Assembly (NCBI GenBank): GCA_963971575.1
Contig: OZ020620.1
Location: forward strand, 39,656,924-39,720,923
DNA from: Liopterus haemorrhoidalis
Taxonomy: Eukaryota > Arthropoda > Insecta > Coleoptera > Dytiscidae
DNA: 64,000 nucleotides
Direction of reading: 5' to 3'
A program made the position numbers and the translations under genes. How positions within the stretch are numbered: position 1 is the first letter of the stretch; each line of letters opens with the position of its first letter. A model generated the notes under the pieces. The model worked only from the letters and a program-made list of their open reading frames with translations. It did not search any database and was not told where the DNA came from. This document shows positions 1 through 10,478 of the stretch, piece by piece.

Positions 1-689
1 ATGTATAATTTTTTGAAATTTCAAAAAAAAAAAAATGAAAAATAAAAAATGTCGAAAAAATTTTACCTTAGAATTTAAAAAATTTCAACCGGTGATCTCT
101 ATCGCATGTAGATTTTGAGCTACGGTCTTTCGAAAATGAAATATTTACAAATTTTCAAAACTATACAGATCAAAAAGTCTTTAACTAGGCTCTATTTTTT
201 ATCTAGGTAAAAAAAAGTCTGTGAATTTCAAAAATTCAAACCACAGATCCCTATATTTTATTGTTCTTAAGTTAGGATTTTATTAAATCCCAAAAGAAAA
301 AAATTTAAAAAATGAAAATTTCCCAAAATATTTTTTTTTTGTTTGAAAGTTGTTATTTAATATGTCTTGAAGTCTTTTTGGACCTCGGGATTTCAAAAAT
401 TCTAATTGCAGGTCCCTATCTCATATAGTTTTTAAGATAAGGTCTTTCGAAAATGAAACATTTACAAATTTTTAAAACTACACGGATCCAAAAGTCCAAC
501 AAAGGAGGACCCTTTTTTTATCTAGGTAGAAAAAATTCTGTAGATTTCAAAAATTCAAACCGGAGGTCATTATATTTTATTGTTCTTAAGTTAGGATTTA
601 AGAAAGAAGCGTTAAGTCAGGAGAGCATCAATTTTTATTTAGGAAGATAAAAATCCAGATTTTAAAAATTCAAACCATTGGTTTCTATA
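1..689. repeat. AT-rich degenerate repeat block
   Basis: Very AT-rich DNA in which a motif of roughly 120-200 bp recurs about three times: 'tttcaaaaattcaaacc', then 'aggtctctatc'-like words, then 'tctttcgaaaatgaaa'. The same words recur at about 32090-32410, so this is a dispersed, diverged repeat. Short open frames here are low-complexity and show no domain. Confidence 0.5.
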
Positions 690-1057
690 GGCCTTATCAC
701 ACTAGAGTTATTATTCAAGTCTAAACTTGGAAAACTAAAGTCTTGGCCTTCGAATCGAAGTCTTGTGGGTGTGATAGCATGACAAAAAACCTAGGTCTTT
801 AAGTCTGAGCAAATACATCGAGATATGTTTCCCCCGTCTTTAGAAGACAGACGAAATCCAAGTCTTCAAATGCGCGTGCGCTGTATCGACCTCTCAGTCA
901 GATCAAGTGAGATGGGTCTATTGTTAACGTTATGTACGCAGAAGCAAGTCACTTTTCCCTGTTTCGCGTGTGATAGATAACTGAAGACGTGAAGACTTGA
1001 ATACTCGAAAAAGACTTACAAAATAAAACTCGGATAGCGTTCTAGTGTGATACGCCC
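690..1057. mobile_element. MITE with imperfect TIRs, Harbinger-like ends
   Basis: Starts GGCCTTATCACACTAGA and ends in the inverted TCTAGTGTGATACGCCC, giving 17-bp terminal inverted repeats with three or four mismatches. The flanking triplets are ATA (left) and TTA (right), close to the TWA target duplication typical of PIF/Harbinger elements, though not perfect. No coding capacity, about 370 bp. The superfamily is an inference from the GGG/GGC start and the TWA-like flanks. Confidence 0.55.
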
Positions 1058-1281
1058 TTATCACTAATCGTTCAACACCAGAATCTCGCAAAAATTTGGA
1101 CTTAATATTAACTTTCCCTCCTATTTACTTAGAAAAAAAATGTTGCCTATCTTTGTTCTTTCTTAACTGACAGTCAAAAATACTACAATTTGTTCAGCTT
1201 TTATAGTTTTTTACAACGTCTGTCGAAATTGTAACAAAAATTCAACACTAAAATATATATAATAATTCCAAACTGTTCTGC

Positions 1282-1341
1282 AGTATTTAGTACAATAATT
1301 TCGCTACCAGTTAGCGTATTCGACCTTGTCACTTCTCAATA
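1282..1341 (+). repeat. 60-bp direct repeat, copy 1
   Basis: Shares about 60 bp ('tatttagtacaataattt', then 'ccagttagcgtattcga', then 'gtcacttctcaata') with 2644-2704. The two copies bracket the hAT MITE and the microsatellite element. It may be a duplicated target region or a separate dispersed repeat. The 300-bp stretch around it contains nothing else recognisable. Confidence 0.6.
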
Positions 1342-1394
1342 TGAGCGGCGATAAAAGCGACGGTAAAATTCAATATTATTGGACCTGTGACGAT

Positions 1395-1593
1395 CAGTGG
1401 GGCAGACCCCCCCCTCCCCCAAAGAAGGAGAGAAATACCAATTTTTTAAATTTTTTATCACTGTTTCTTAGGAAAATATATGGATTTAAAAAAAGATGAG
1501 GACTTGTTTTATTGGTTACCACTTGTATTTTACAAGTGAGGACATTTTTCTTGTCTTCCGCCCCCCCATAAAAAAATTCTGGGTACGCCACTG
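1395..1593. mobile_element. hAT-type MITE with perfect 8-bp TSD
   Basis: A 199-bp non-coding element beginning CAGTGGGGCAG and ending GTACGCCACTG, flanked on both sides by GTGACGAT (1387-1394 and 1594-1601). CAGnGGCG-like ends with an 8-bp duplication are diagnostic of hAT elements. G/C homopolymer runs sit just inside both ends. The perfect target duplication indicates a fairly recent insertion. Confidence 0.88.
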
Positions 1594-1604
1594 GTGACGA
1601 TGAC

Positions 1605-2510
1605 CACCCAGTTTTCAGAATTCTGTGATCATACCTATTTTGACATTTCGAGATTTCGATGGATCTCCACGAATTGAGGTCCCTACATAACGTATTGACT
1701 ATTTTTAGCATGATGTCTGTCCGTCTGTCCGTCTGTCCGTCTGTCCGTCTGTCCGTCTGTCCGTCTGTCCGTCTGTCCGTCTGTCCGTCTGTCCGTCTGT
1801 CCGTCTGTCCGTCTGTCCGTCTGTCCGTCTGTCCGTCTGTCCGTCTGTCCGTCTGTCCGTCTGTCCGTCTGTCCGTCTGTCCGTCTGTCCGTCTGTCCGT
1901 CTGTCCGTCTGTCCGTCTGTCCGTCTGTCCGTCTGTCCGTCTGTCCGTCTGTCCGTCTGTCCGTCTGTCCGTCTGTCCGTCTGTCCGTCTGTCCGTCTGT
2001 CCGTCTGTCCGTCTGTCCGTCTGTCCGTCTGTCCGTCTGTCCGTCTGTCCGTCTGTCCGTCTGTCCGTCTGTCCGTCTGTCCGTCTGTCCGTCTGTCCGT
2101 CTGTCCGTCTGTCCGTCTGTCTGTGTACACGTGCAGAGCAAATTCGGCAGAAAGGATTTTTATGAAACTTCATATTTAAGCTTCTGCCATCAATGGCACG
2201 AGTTGATCAACTTTTGGTAAAAATCGGTTGACTAAAAATGGGAGTTTACTCGTATCGATTTTAAGATTTTTGTGAATATTTCACAATAGAAAAATATTTC
2301 GAAAAAATTTATTGAACAAAAGTTGCTATAAAAGCAATAATTAATATAAAAGCAATACATATATGTAATGTTTCCATGGTCATGATAAATAATATCTCTG
2401 TTAAAAAATATTAGGCCAAGTTATTTCTACTCTGCTGCTAAAATGTATTTTATATAAGTACTTTATGATGGCGGTCGGTCCTGTGGTGGCCACAGCTGAT
2501 TTTTTTATTT
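1605..2510 (+). mobile_element. Family I microsatellite-bearing interspersed element
   Basis: Member of a family with a conserved left block ('tgatcatacc...gacatttcgagatttcga...gaattgaggtccctacataacg...'), a central (TGTC)-type microsatellite, and a conserved right block ('gtacacgtgcagagcaaattcgg...gttgatcaacttttgg...'), ending near GATGGCGGTCGGTCC and the hairpin CTGTGGTGGCCACAG. Other copies are at 13130, 21470, 35001, 35745 and 57706. The element encodes no recognisable protein. Other copies begin ACCGACC(A/G)CCA, the inverse of the right-end GGCGGTCGGT, so the ends are short inverted repeats. Confidence 0.8.
1716..2121 (+). repeat. (TGTCCGTC)n microsatellite, about 50 units
   Basis: About 406 bp of nearly perfect octamer TGTCCGTC. 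Because 8 is coprime to 3, the repeat stays open in several frames on both strands, giving predicted proteins of VRLSVCPS or RRTDGQTD units. These are artefacts of the repeat. Other family members mostly have the tetramer TGTC, so the octamer is a derived TGTC+CGTC unit that has homogenised. Confidence 0.97.
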
Positions 2511-3486
2511 ATCAACAAAAAATATTTTCATTTATTTATTTAAAAATATTTACAAGCTTATTCAGTAATTTTAAAAATACATCTTACTCTTTAATTTTAC
2601 AACAATGAGTTTATCATGGTTTTGAATATTTTTCAAACTATAGCAATATTTAGTACAATAATTTGTCCACCAGTTAGCGTATTCGAGCGTGTCACTTCTC
2701 AATACATTCACATCATATTATTTCTTTAGTACATCCCTTCACTTCTTCATTACTGAACTGCGCAGTCCAGGTATTTTTAATTTAAACTGTCGCAAAAATA
2801 TCGCCCTTATAGCTAGGAATTCCTAGTATTTCAATTAAAATTGTTACATAGTTGCTCTTACTACGCCTATGTACAGAATCCCTTTACAAAAAGGGCACCG
2901 AACTTTGATTATCTAAATGCTTTCAACAAGGGTTGTAATGGAAAAATCAGATCGTCTCTCCATACAAACCGAACGCAGATAACATAAGAATTATAGTACC
3001 AAATTCGTCCACTGATGCTTTTTCGATACCTTTACTATACTATAACATTGTCTACCAAATATTGATAGCTGATTCATGGAACTTCAAATTTTATGATTTG
3101 TATTAAATTATTGAATGATTTGGTACCAGTGTAGAAAATAAGATTTCATATTGAAGAGTTTTACACTTTTTTTTTTAGGTATGAGTAAAAAGACATTTTA
3201 ATTTAAAGCAGCAAGTGCGGGTTATGTTTCTGGAAGATTGGAAGCAGTTGTTTGGAAACAGCCTGAAGCGTTTATTCTCGATTATTGTCTATAGCAGAGA
3301 ACGAGCAAATTTTCATTTATGTACGAAAATTTATGACTAAATTTAAAGTGTTAATTTTAAATGTCACGAAGAAGAGATTATGTAGGTCACAATATTCTAC
3401 ATATTATATGTAATAAACTATCTACCTAAAATTTGTGACTATACAAATGGCTATACAAATGACTATACATTGTGTTAATTATACAA
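2511..3486. other. No recognisable gene; AT-rich spacer
   Basis: Contains the second copy (2644-2704) of the 60-bp direct repeat also seen at 1282-1341. Otherwise I see no coding domain, splice-framed exon or terminal-repeat structure. A short tandem of 'ctatacaaatg' words lies at about 3437-3470, next to the left end of the long-TIR element. Confidence 0.5.
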
Positions 3487-3964
3487 TTAGACCAGGAGCT
3501 CATGACAGTTTTAATCTCCGATTTCATACAGCATGCCTTTTGGAGGAGAGAATATTTACCCTGTGACAACAAAAAGGGATGGTACTAAACCCCTGCACGC
3601 TTTCCGGTCATAGGGAAAATTGCATTTCCACTTGCACAAAAATTTTGTGTTTTTCTCTGATTTAATATTGCTTGCCCTTTTGTCAAATGAAAGTTAAAAC
3701 AAATTTAAAGTCTTTTAATTATAGGCATGCGATTCGCAGGGTTTCAAAGGGCTCAAACGGTCACGTGATCTTGTAATAAAAAAATATGATTTTCCGCGTT
3801 TTCATACAGCATGCCGATGAAAAGAATTAAAGTTTGTGTCATAAAACCTCTATAAAAAATTTGGCATGCAGCCATCGTTGGCCCAAGGGTGGAAAATTTC
3901 GGAAAATATTTGTGAAAATTTTAATAGGATTTTACGTGATTTTAAACAACACCAAATAAAGTAA

Positions 3965-4832
3965 AATGTTAATTTTATAGTGTAAAATGTCCAAAATTTA
4001 AATGGCATGCATGCCGAGGATGCCCATCACATCATAAATAATAAGAAAAGTTGCAAAAAAAAATTGGAAAATTTAGGTCATATTATTTTGCATGCCTTTT
4101 TACATTTCACTAAATAATATTGTTTTTAGCTCAAATACAAAATGGCATGCATGCCAAGGAAGCCCATCACATCATAAATAATAAGAAAAGTTGCAAAACA
4201 AAAAAAAATTGGAAAATTTAGGTCATATTATTTTGCATGCCTTTTTGCATTTCACTAAATAATGTTGTTTTTAGCTCAAATACAAAATGGCATGCATGCC
4301 AAAGAAGCCCATCACATCATAAGTAATAAGAAAAGTTGCAAAAAAAAAAAAAAATTGGAAAATTTAGGTCATATTATTTTGCATGCCTTTTTGCATTTCA
4401 CTAAATAATGTTGTTTTTAGCTCAAATACAAAATGGCATGCATGCCAAGGAAGCCCATCACATCATAAATAATAAGAAAACTTGCAAAACAAAAAAAAAT
4501 TGGAAAATTTAGGTCATATTATATTGCATGCCATTTTGCATTTCACTAAATAATGTTGTTTTTAGCTCAAATACAAAATGGCATGCGTGCCAAGGAAGCC
4601 CATCACATCATAAATAATAAGAACAGTTGCAAAACAAAAAAAATTGGAAAATTTAGGTCATATTATTTTGCATGCCTTTTTGCATTTCACTAAATAATGT
4701 TGTTTTTAGCTCAAATACAAAATGGCATGCATGCCAAGGAAGCCCATCACATCATAAATAATATGAAAACTTGCAAAACAAAAAAAATTGGAAAATTTCG
4801 GTCATATTACTTTGCATGCCTTTTTGCATTTC
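3965..4832 (+). repeat. 144-bp tandem array, left part
   Basis: About six units of 140-147 bp, each containing the palindrome GGCATGCATGCC (about 4002, 4142, 4287, 4434, 4579, 4722), 'cccatcacatcataaataat', an A-rich tract and 'gcatttcactaaataatgtt'. The left-most unit is the most diverged (GCATGCCGAGGA variant) and the inner units are close to identical, as expected for array edge decay with central homogenisation. Confidence 0.93.
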
Positions 4833-4845
4833 ACTAAATAATGTT

Positions 4846-6221
4846 CCATCAGAAGTTAAAAAAGAACTGAATAAATTAAATTCACGTAAAGCACCAGGGT
4901 ATGATCTAATAACAGGTCAAATCCTAAAAAACTTACCTCGGAAAGCCGTTATCCTCTTAACAGTTATATACAATCGAATGTTAAGTATATCATATTTCCC
5001 TATTATTTGGAAATATGCTGAAATAATAATGATCCAAAAGCCTGGTAAACCTTCGGAAGATCCAACATCCTATAGACCGATCAGTCTATTACCTATAGCA
5101 AGTAAGGTCTTTGAAAGACTATTGCTTGAACGGATTCAGAAAGATTTCGATATGACCGCACTTCTACCCAATCATCAGTTCGGATTTCGAAAAAATTTAT
5201 CAACGATTCAGCAAGCTCATAGAATAGTAAATCAAATAGCCCCAAGAGCCTTGAAGAGAAGAAATATTGTGCTGCCGTATTTCTTGACGTTTCGCAAGCA
5301 TTTGATAAAGTGTGGCATACAGGTCTGCTTTATAAACTAAAAAATCTCCTATCCAGCAATTATTACTTTCTTTTTAAGTCCTATTTGACAGATAGAAACT
5401 TTTCAGTTAAATATAATGATGCCCTATCAATTTACTATCCTATAACATCTGGTGTTCCCCAAGGTAGTGTACTTGGGCCATTCCTTTACCTACTGTATAC
5501 TGCAGATATACCTGAGACAGACGACACTATGATAGCTGCATTTGCTAATGACGTTGCTCTACTATCAACAAACGATGATCCTAACGAAGCTTCTGCAAAT
5601 CTTCAAAGACATTTAAACCTTATAAACGATTGGTACAATAAATGGAGAACCAAAGTAAACCAGTCTAAATCTGTCCAAGTCACGTTTACAACCAGACTCA
5701 GTACTTGCCCACAAGTAACAATCAACGACATTCCAATTCCCATAAAAACTTAAGTGAAATACCTTGGATTACATTTGGACCAACGATTGACCTGGAGTAA
5801 ACACATACAAGCCAAACGTAAGCAGTTAGACCTAAAATTTCGCCAAATGTACTGGCTGCTGGGTAGGAAATCAAAATTATCAGTTTCAAATAAAATTTTG
5901 CTTTATAAGACCATACTCAAACCCATATGGTCGTATGGACTTCAATTATGGGGATGTGCCAAGCCGACCAGATTAAAAATAATACAGCGATTCCAACCAA
6001 AAACGCTTCGAGCTTTAGTGAATGCACCTTGGTACGTCTCAAATAGAATGATCCATGAAAACCTCAAAATCCCTTTCATCACGGAAGAAATTCATAAAGT
6101 TGCCAACAAATACCATGACCGACTCATTGGACATGAAAATGAACTTGTGGGTAATTTATTAAATGACCTCGACAACAGAAGGTTAAAGAGACTTTGGCCA
6201 AACGACCTACCGCAACACTGA
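4846..6221 (+). pseudogene. Jockey-clade reverse transcriptase, disrupted
   Basis: Frames recover RT landmarks in order: LNSRKAPGYDLITGQILK, SYRPISLLPIASKVFERLL, NHQFGFRKNLSTIQQAHRI, FLDVSQAFDKVWHTGL, GVPQGSVLGPFLYLLYTADI, the catalytic box FANDVALL, MKYLGLHLDQRLTW-like, and a C-terminal RLKRLWPNDLP typical of jockey-type elements. Defects: a frameshift near 5270, an in-frame TAA at 5751-5753, and D-to-N in the FADD box, so it is catalytically dead. The endonuclease and ORF1 regions are absent through 5' truncation. Confidence 0.92.
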
Positions 6222-6343
6222 AGACAGTGATATATAAGGAGAAACGTCACTGGATGTCTCCCTTACATGCCGACTACTTTCATCTCATTTACTTAATACT
6301 CGCAATGAAGTAGATTGTAAATTAAAAATAAATCAAATCAAAA
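4846..6343 (+). mobile_element. 5'-truncated jockey-type LINE with 13-bp TSD
   Basis: The element lies between two copies of ACTAAATAATGTT (4833-4845 and 6344-6356), which in the uninterrupted array occurs once per unit. It begins mid-ORF in the reverse transcriptase and ends in an A-rich tail after the stop codon, the classic result of target-primed reverse transcription with 5' truncation. It split the 144-bp array, so it is younger than the array. Confidence 0.93.
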
Positions 6344-6356
6344 ACTAAATAATGTT

Positions 6357-6720
6357 GTTTTTAGCTCAAATACAAAATGGCATGCATGCCAAGGAAGCCC
6401 ATCACATCATAAATAATAAGAAAACTTGCAAAACAAAAAAAAAATTGGAAAATTTAGGTCATATTATTTTGCATGCCTATTTGCATTTCACTAAATAATG
6501 TTGTTTTTAGCTCAAATACAAAATGGCATGCATGCCAAGGAAGCCCATCACATCATAAATAATAAGAAAACTTGCAAAACAAAACAAAATTGGAAAATGT
6601 AGGTCATATTATTTTGCATGCCATTTTGCATTTCACTAAATAATGTTGTTTTTAGATTAAATACAAAATGGAATGCATGCCGAGGAAGCCCATCACATCA
6701 TAAATAATAAGAAATGTTGA
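6357..6720 (+). repeat. 144-bp tandem array, right part
   Basis: Continuation of the array beyond the LINE, about two and a half units (palindromes near 6378, 6522 and 6668). The last unit is diverged (GGAATGCATGCC) and runs directly into the right inverted arm at 6721. Confidence 0.9.
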
Positions 6721-7024
6721 GATCACGTGACCGTTTGAGCCCTTTGGGACCCTCCAAACTGCATGCCTATAATTAAAAGACTTGAAATTTGTTTTAACTT
6801 TGTTTTGACAAAAGGGCAAGAAATATTAAGTCAGAGAAAAACACAAAATTTTTGTGCATGTGGAAATGCAATTTTCCTTATGACCGGAAAGCGTGCAGGG
6901 GTTTAGTACCATCCCTTTTTTGTTGTCACAGGGTAAATATTCTCTCGCCCAAAAGGCATGCTGTATGAAATCGGAGACCAAAAATGTCATGAGCTCCCGG
7001 TCTAAATACTTCAGTTGATTTTTT

Positions 7025-7290
7025 TTCTTTTTCATTATTTTTAATGTGAATCAAATGTTCCTTAAAACAATTTTGTAAATTTTTTATTTGACCTATGTAG
7101 TACTTATCGCATTCAACAAAATCTATTTTATGATTAGGCAGGTAGCTAAAATTTTTGGCGCACAGCAACGATGGCTATTTGTACCTAATGTAGCTCTAAT
7201 CTATTTTATAAATTTCGGATCCTTCTAAATAGGAGATATTTTCTTTTGGGTTGCCTAGAAAGATTTTTAGTTTTGTTTTCATGTTAAAAT
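7025..7290 (-). pseudogene. Penelope-like GIY-YIG endonuclease remnant
   Basis: On the minus strand the frames read FNMKTKLKIFLGNPKENISY (the linker region before the endonuclease), then IDFVECDKYYIGQIKNLQ and CFKEHLIHIKNNEKEKK. The CDKxYIGQ...FKEH pattern is the GIY-YIG endonuclease of Penelope-like retroelements. A segment between the two parts is out of frame and there are stops, so this is a decayed fragment. It abuts the right end of the long-TIR element at 7005, which may have inserted into it. Confidence 0.65.
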
Positions 7291-7425
7291 TGTATTGATT
7301 TTAAATTTTGAAAAAAAATATCCCAACAATTCTACCCGGAAACAATTCACGTTTGTTTTTAGACATACGCAATAGAACGGGCGTTTAAGCAACAATATAA
7401 CCGTTAAATATTTATTCACTTGCTG

Positions 7426-7453
7426 CTGATGAAGTCTGCCTTGCAGATCGAAA
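7426..7453 (+). other. Hammerhead-like ribozyme core, candidate
   Basis: CTGATGA is followed by a short hairpin (GTCTGC-CTT-GCAGAT) and then GAAA, the order of the hammerhead core CUGANGA / helix II / GAAA. There is one extra unpaired base on each side of helix II, and I could not close helices I and III convincingly, so activity is doubtful. Penelope-like elements are known to carry hammerhead motifs, and a Penelope remnant lies just upstream on the other strand. Confidence 0.3.
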
Positions 7454-7640
7454 TGTTACATCCAGTTTTATTATAAATACTCTATTTGAAGGAAAGTTTC
7501 AGTGTCATTATTTCTATCATTATCACTTATTATTTAATTTACTGACCAAAGTCAAAGTCAAAGTGAGCAAGAAATTACGAACATTAAAGTTGTTAAAGCA
7601 GCGTATTCAGTTTTCAAAACTAAAATTATACGCCGAATTT

Positions 7641-7748
7641 GTAGGAGGTTATACGGGTTTCGGACAGCAATGAAAACAACTAGATCAGCTGGCAAGTTTC
7701 TTTTCATTTTTCAATTCATTGCTGTCCGAAACCCGTACATACTCCTAC
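7641..7748. repeat. 34-bp inverted repeat (hairpin)
   Basis: The arm at 7641-7674 ('gtaggaggtt', then 'acgggtttcggacagcaat') is repeated inverted at 7715-7748 with a few mismatches, leaving a 40-bp loop. The open frame starting at 7670 overlaps the hairpin and has no recognisable domain, so I do not call it a gene. The structure may be the remnant of a small foldback element. Confidence 0.75.
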
Positions 7749-8409
7749 CAGATGCATACATCTATTACACCGAATTTTTTGTTCCATTCAAATTAATAAA
7801 GAATGGAGATTTCAGAGTAATAAAAATATACGAGAACTGTACTCTAGGCCAAGTATTACATAAAAACTGGGAGGTAGACGATTACAGTGAATATAACACA
7901 AATTGAGGGTGTTGAACCCATTATTAAATTAGAGTTTCGTAAGCATCTAGTAAGTCAAAAAGGCCCATAAAGGGGCGCAAAAACAGGTTATTCTCAGGTT
8001 CATTTTTGAAGCACATTTTTTGTTATATTCGCATCAAAAAAAACTACAGTTTTGTCAATGAAAACAGTTAGCCACAGTTTTTATCGTACAGAGAGAATGC
8101 GTGATAGTAAAGAGTTTCTTGGTTATACCCATGGCCGGCCAGAGGGCGGTGCGAACGGTGCGACCGCACAAGGCCCCGCGCTTCGGAAGGCCCGCGCGAG
8201 TTTTTTTTTTTTTTATTTACAGAATGACTAAATCGGTTCTTTTCACAGTTGCAGTTTACCTTTATACAAAATATGAAATGATTTGGACTTATTTCTACTA
8301 AATATGTATAAACAATGCAGACAGTACCGACATTTGTGTTTTTAAAATAATTTGTGATACTTATTTGTGGTATATATAAAATATATATAAAACTTCGTGA
8401 CCAAAAATT

Positions 8410-8600
8410 TTTCGCCTAGAAATACTATTTTAGAAATTTTAGTATATATTTACAAGAACAATTTATCTGAATTGTATCCCAATTTTGTAACTGTTTTGAA
8501 AGTAATACTGACAATTCCAGTAACAGTTGCATCAGCAGGGAGATCGTTTTCAAAACTGAAATTAATAAAAAATTATTTACGATCTTATAAGTCAGGAGTG
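8410..8600 (+). pseudogene. hAT transposase C-terminal dimerisation domain
   Basis: Reads LYPNFVTVLKVILTIPVTV then ASAGRSFSKLKLIKNYLRS, the hAT family dimerisation signature. Essentially the same stretch occurs near the end of the longer transposase at 49600-49745. Only this short C-terminal part remains, and the frame then runs into unrelated sequence. It identifies the parent of this deleted element as a TTF/ZMYM-type hAT. Confidence 0.85.
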
Positions 8601-8668
8601 ATTTTCTTCATTGGCAATTTTGTCAATCGAGTCCGAGTTGGCAAGAAAACTAAATTATGACGAGATAA

Positions 8669-8860
8669 TTAACAATTTTGAAATAAAACATGCCAGAAGG
8701 AATTAGTCATCATACTGGTACGGCCTTCAAGGCCCTTGAAGGCCATAGCCGTCTCAATTGTCTTCCGCCATTCCTTCCGATTTTGTGTTATTGTCCTCCT
8801 GTTGTGTGCACCGATAAACCGAGCATCCTGTGTTACACAATCAACCCACCTAAGTTTTGG
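8669..8860 (-). pseudogene. LINE reverse transcriptase C-terminus fragment
   Basis: On the minus strand the sequence reads RWVDCVTQDARFIGAHNRR, TITQNRKEWRKTIETAMAFK, then GLEGRTSMM and a stop near 8669. This is the conserved tail of RTE-like/'endonuclease-reverse transcriptase' LINEs. The fragment lies antisense inside hAT element 1, at the region missing from hAT element 2, so it probably inserted into the hAT element before or during its decay. Confidence 0.75.
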
Positions 8861-9313
8861 TCTACATCAATTCTACTAAATACTGGCACAATGCGGAAAT
8901 CTCTTTGTACATGGTTTATTTCATTGGCTCCAGTCCATCCTAGTCGATTTAATTAAACTTTTTTCTTCATACCGATTAAACAGTTTGAAATTATATCCGC
9001 ATCTCAATAAGGCACTTTTGCATACGTTCTAAAACGTTCTATGGGCATCTGGGTCGAGTTATGATTTCAGTACTGTTTTCAGAATGAGATTTCATAAAAA
9101 TAGGTTTTCTATGGGCAGTGGTCGTTATGAAATAGATATTTATAGATCTTTTTAGCTATTTATATTATTTTGTTAAATATTAATTATAATTATTCATAAA
9201 TTATTAGTGTAACTAATATGTACAAATAATAAGTGCAATATTGCAAAATATAAATATTTTGAATGTTTTTTTTTTTAGGCCCCGCTTTTTCTCGTGCCGG
9301 CCCTGGTTATACC

Positions 9314-10470
9314 TACGAAATCTTAAAAACTAATAATCAATAACCCATATCCTATACATTTACAAACATATCATTCAAACCCTGAGGTCAATAAGCTAAG
9401 GGAGCAATTATACCTGCTCCCATTATGTATGTACAAAGCAAGTAGAACAGAAAGTGCGTTGACTTTTGTTTGAGGAATATGCGCCCGTATGTCAGCAACC
9501 CACTTTATAGTCACGATATGTTGGACACAGAACAATAACTTATTGTCAACTTTCATTATTATTTTACTTGTTTGGGGTTGTATCATGTTATCTTATTTAA
9601 TTTTATGCTACATTTTATATTTTTTATTTCATTTATTAAATTCATCACATAGACCACTATATATTTATTCAACCACAAAAGTATACTTCAGAAGTAGTTA
9701 GTTGACCGATGACGATTAAAAAAGTCAATCGTTCAACCGCAAGGAATATCTAATATTAAGCGATGATCGAACGAACAATACAGGAGAACCAGGAAGAATC
9801 AAGAGGGAAGGCAGGAAGAACTAGCCACTCAGGGTTTTTAGTCAATATGCTATTTGTGGAGAGTCCGACACTACCTGAATATGGTGTCTATAAAAGATTT
9901 CTCCTGGTTAAAAGAAAAAAAAAAAATACTAAGCGATGTAATTCGTTTGGAAACTAAGACAATATTGAAATATAACAAACGAAAATAAAAAGTATGTTGG
10001 TACGAGTACTTCAGATACATTATTGATCAATGGCGTTGAGAGGGGGTAGAACCTCCTATGAAGTCTTTTCCTATCACTTCAATTCGTCTTACTGTGTTTT
10101 GGTCATTACTTCAATTTAATTCATTGTCCCCAATGAAAGAATAATCGTTTTATATTTTTAAATTTTATCATTTTTAAATGTTATTCAAAAGTTAAGATTC
10201 TAATTTCATTTTAAAAAATTTAAATATCTTAAATCTTTAAATCCTTAGGATGAAGTTTACCACCCAAGCCTTAGCAATATATGCGAGTCAAATACAATAT
10301 TCTATCTACAACTATATAGATTTATCATTAAAAAAGCTTTTGTTCATTTTGTTCAGTAAAAGCCCACTTTAAAAAGACAGCTCATGACAACTCAGGAAAA
10401 TGAAAAATCCAATTAGTTCCGCTAATACGTTTGGAATAGCCTATATATGCAAGTCAAATACAATATTTTA
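9314..10470. other. AT-rich spacer with an unoccupied hAT target site
   Basis: No gene recognised. A stretch at about 10273-10333 ('caatat...gcgagtcaaatacaatatt', then 'tctacaac', then 'tttatcattaaaaaa') is a close paralogue of the DNA flanking hAT element 2, with TCTACAAC present once (10305-10312). It therefore shows the pre-insertion state of that target. Short open frames (9371-9701, 9763-9957) lack domains and splice context. Confidence 0.6.
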
Positions 10471-10478
10471 TCTACAAC

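Larger units (their letters stand above)
3487..7005. mobile_element. Long-TIR foldback-like element with tandem-array core
   Basis: Two arms of about 285 bp (3487-3770 and 6721-7005) are inverted copies of each other, starting TTAGACC(A/G)GGAGCTCATG and ending near GATCACGTGACCG. Between them lie about 190 bp of AT-rich DNA, then a tandem array of about 144-bp units, interrupted by a LINE (4846-6343). Without the LINE the element is about 2.0 kb and non-coding. I see no clean target duplication. The architecture (long inverted arms, repetitive core) recalls foldback elements, but no transposase links it to a superfamily. Confidence 0.75.
8130..9305 (+). mobile_element. hAT element 1, internally deleted, 8-bp TSD
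   Basis: Starts CATGGCCGGCCAGAGGGCG and ends CTCGTGCCGGCCCTG, flanked by GTTATACC on both sides (8122-8129 and 9306-9313). It is related along both flanks to hAT element 2 (10479-11427), but keeps a piece of the transposase C-terminus and a LINE fragment that element 2 lacks. The middle (8670-8950) is composite. Confidence 0.9.

Noticed and set aside
1394..2173. Long open frames on both strands (VRLSVCPS or RRTDGQTD repeats)
   Set aside because: They are the translation of an octamer microsatellite; 8 is coprime to 3, so frames stay open. No start context, no domain, and the same in the other microsatellite cores (35500-36180, 57700-58930).
3965..6720. CRISPR-like array of regularly spaced palindromic repeats
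   Set aside because: The whole 144-bp unit is repeated, there are no unique spacers, and the context is eukaryotic with long inverted arms and LINEs.
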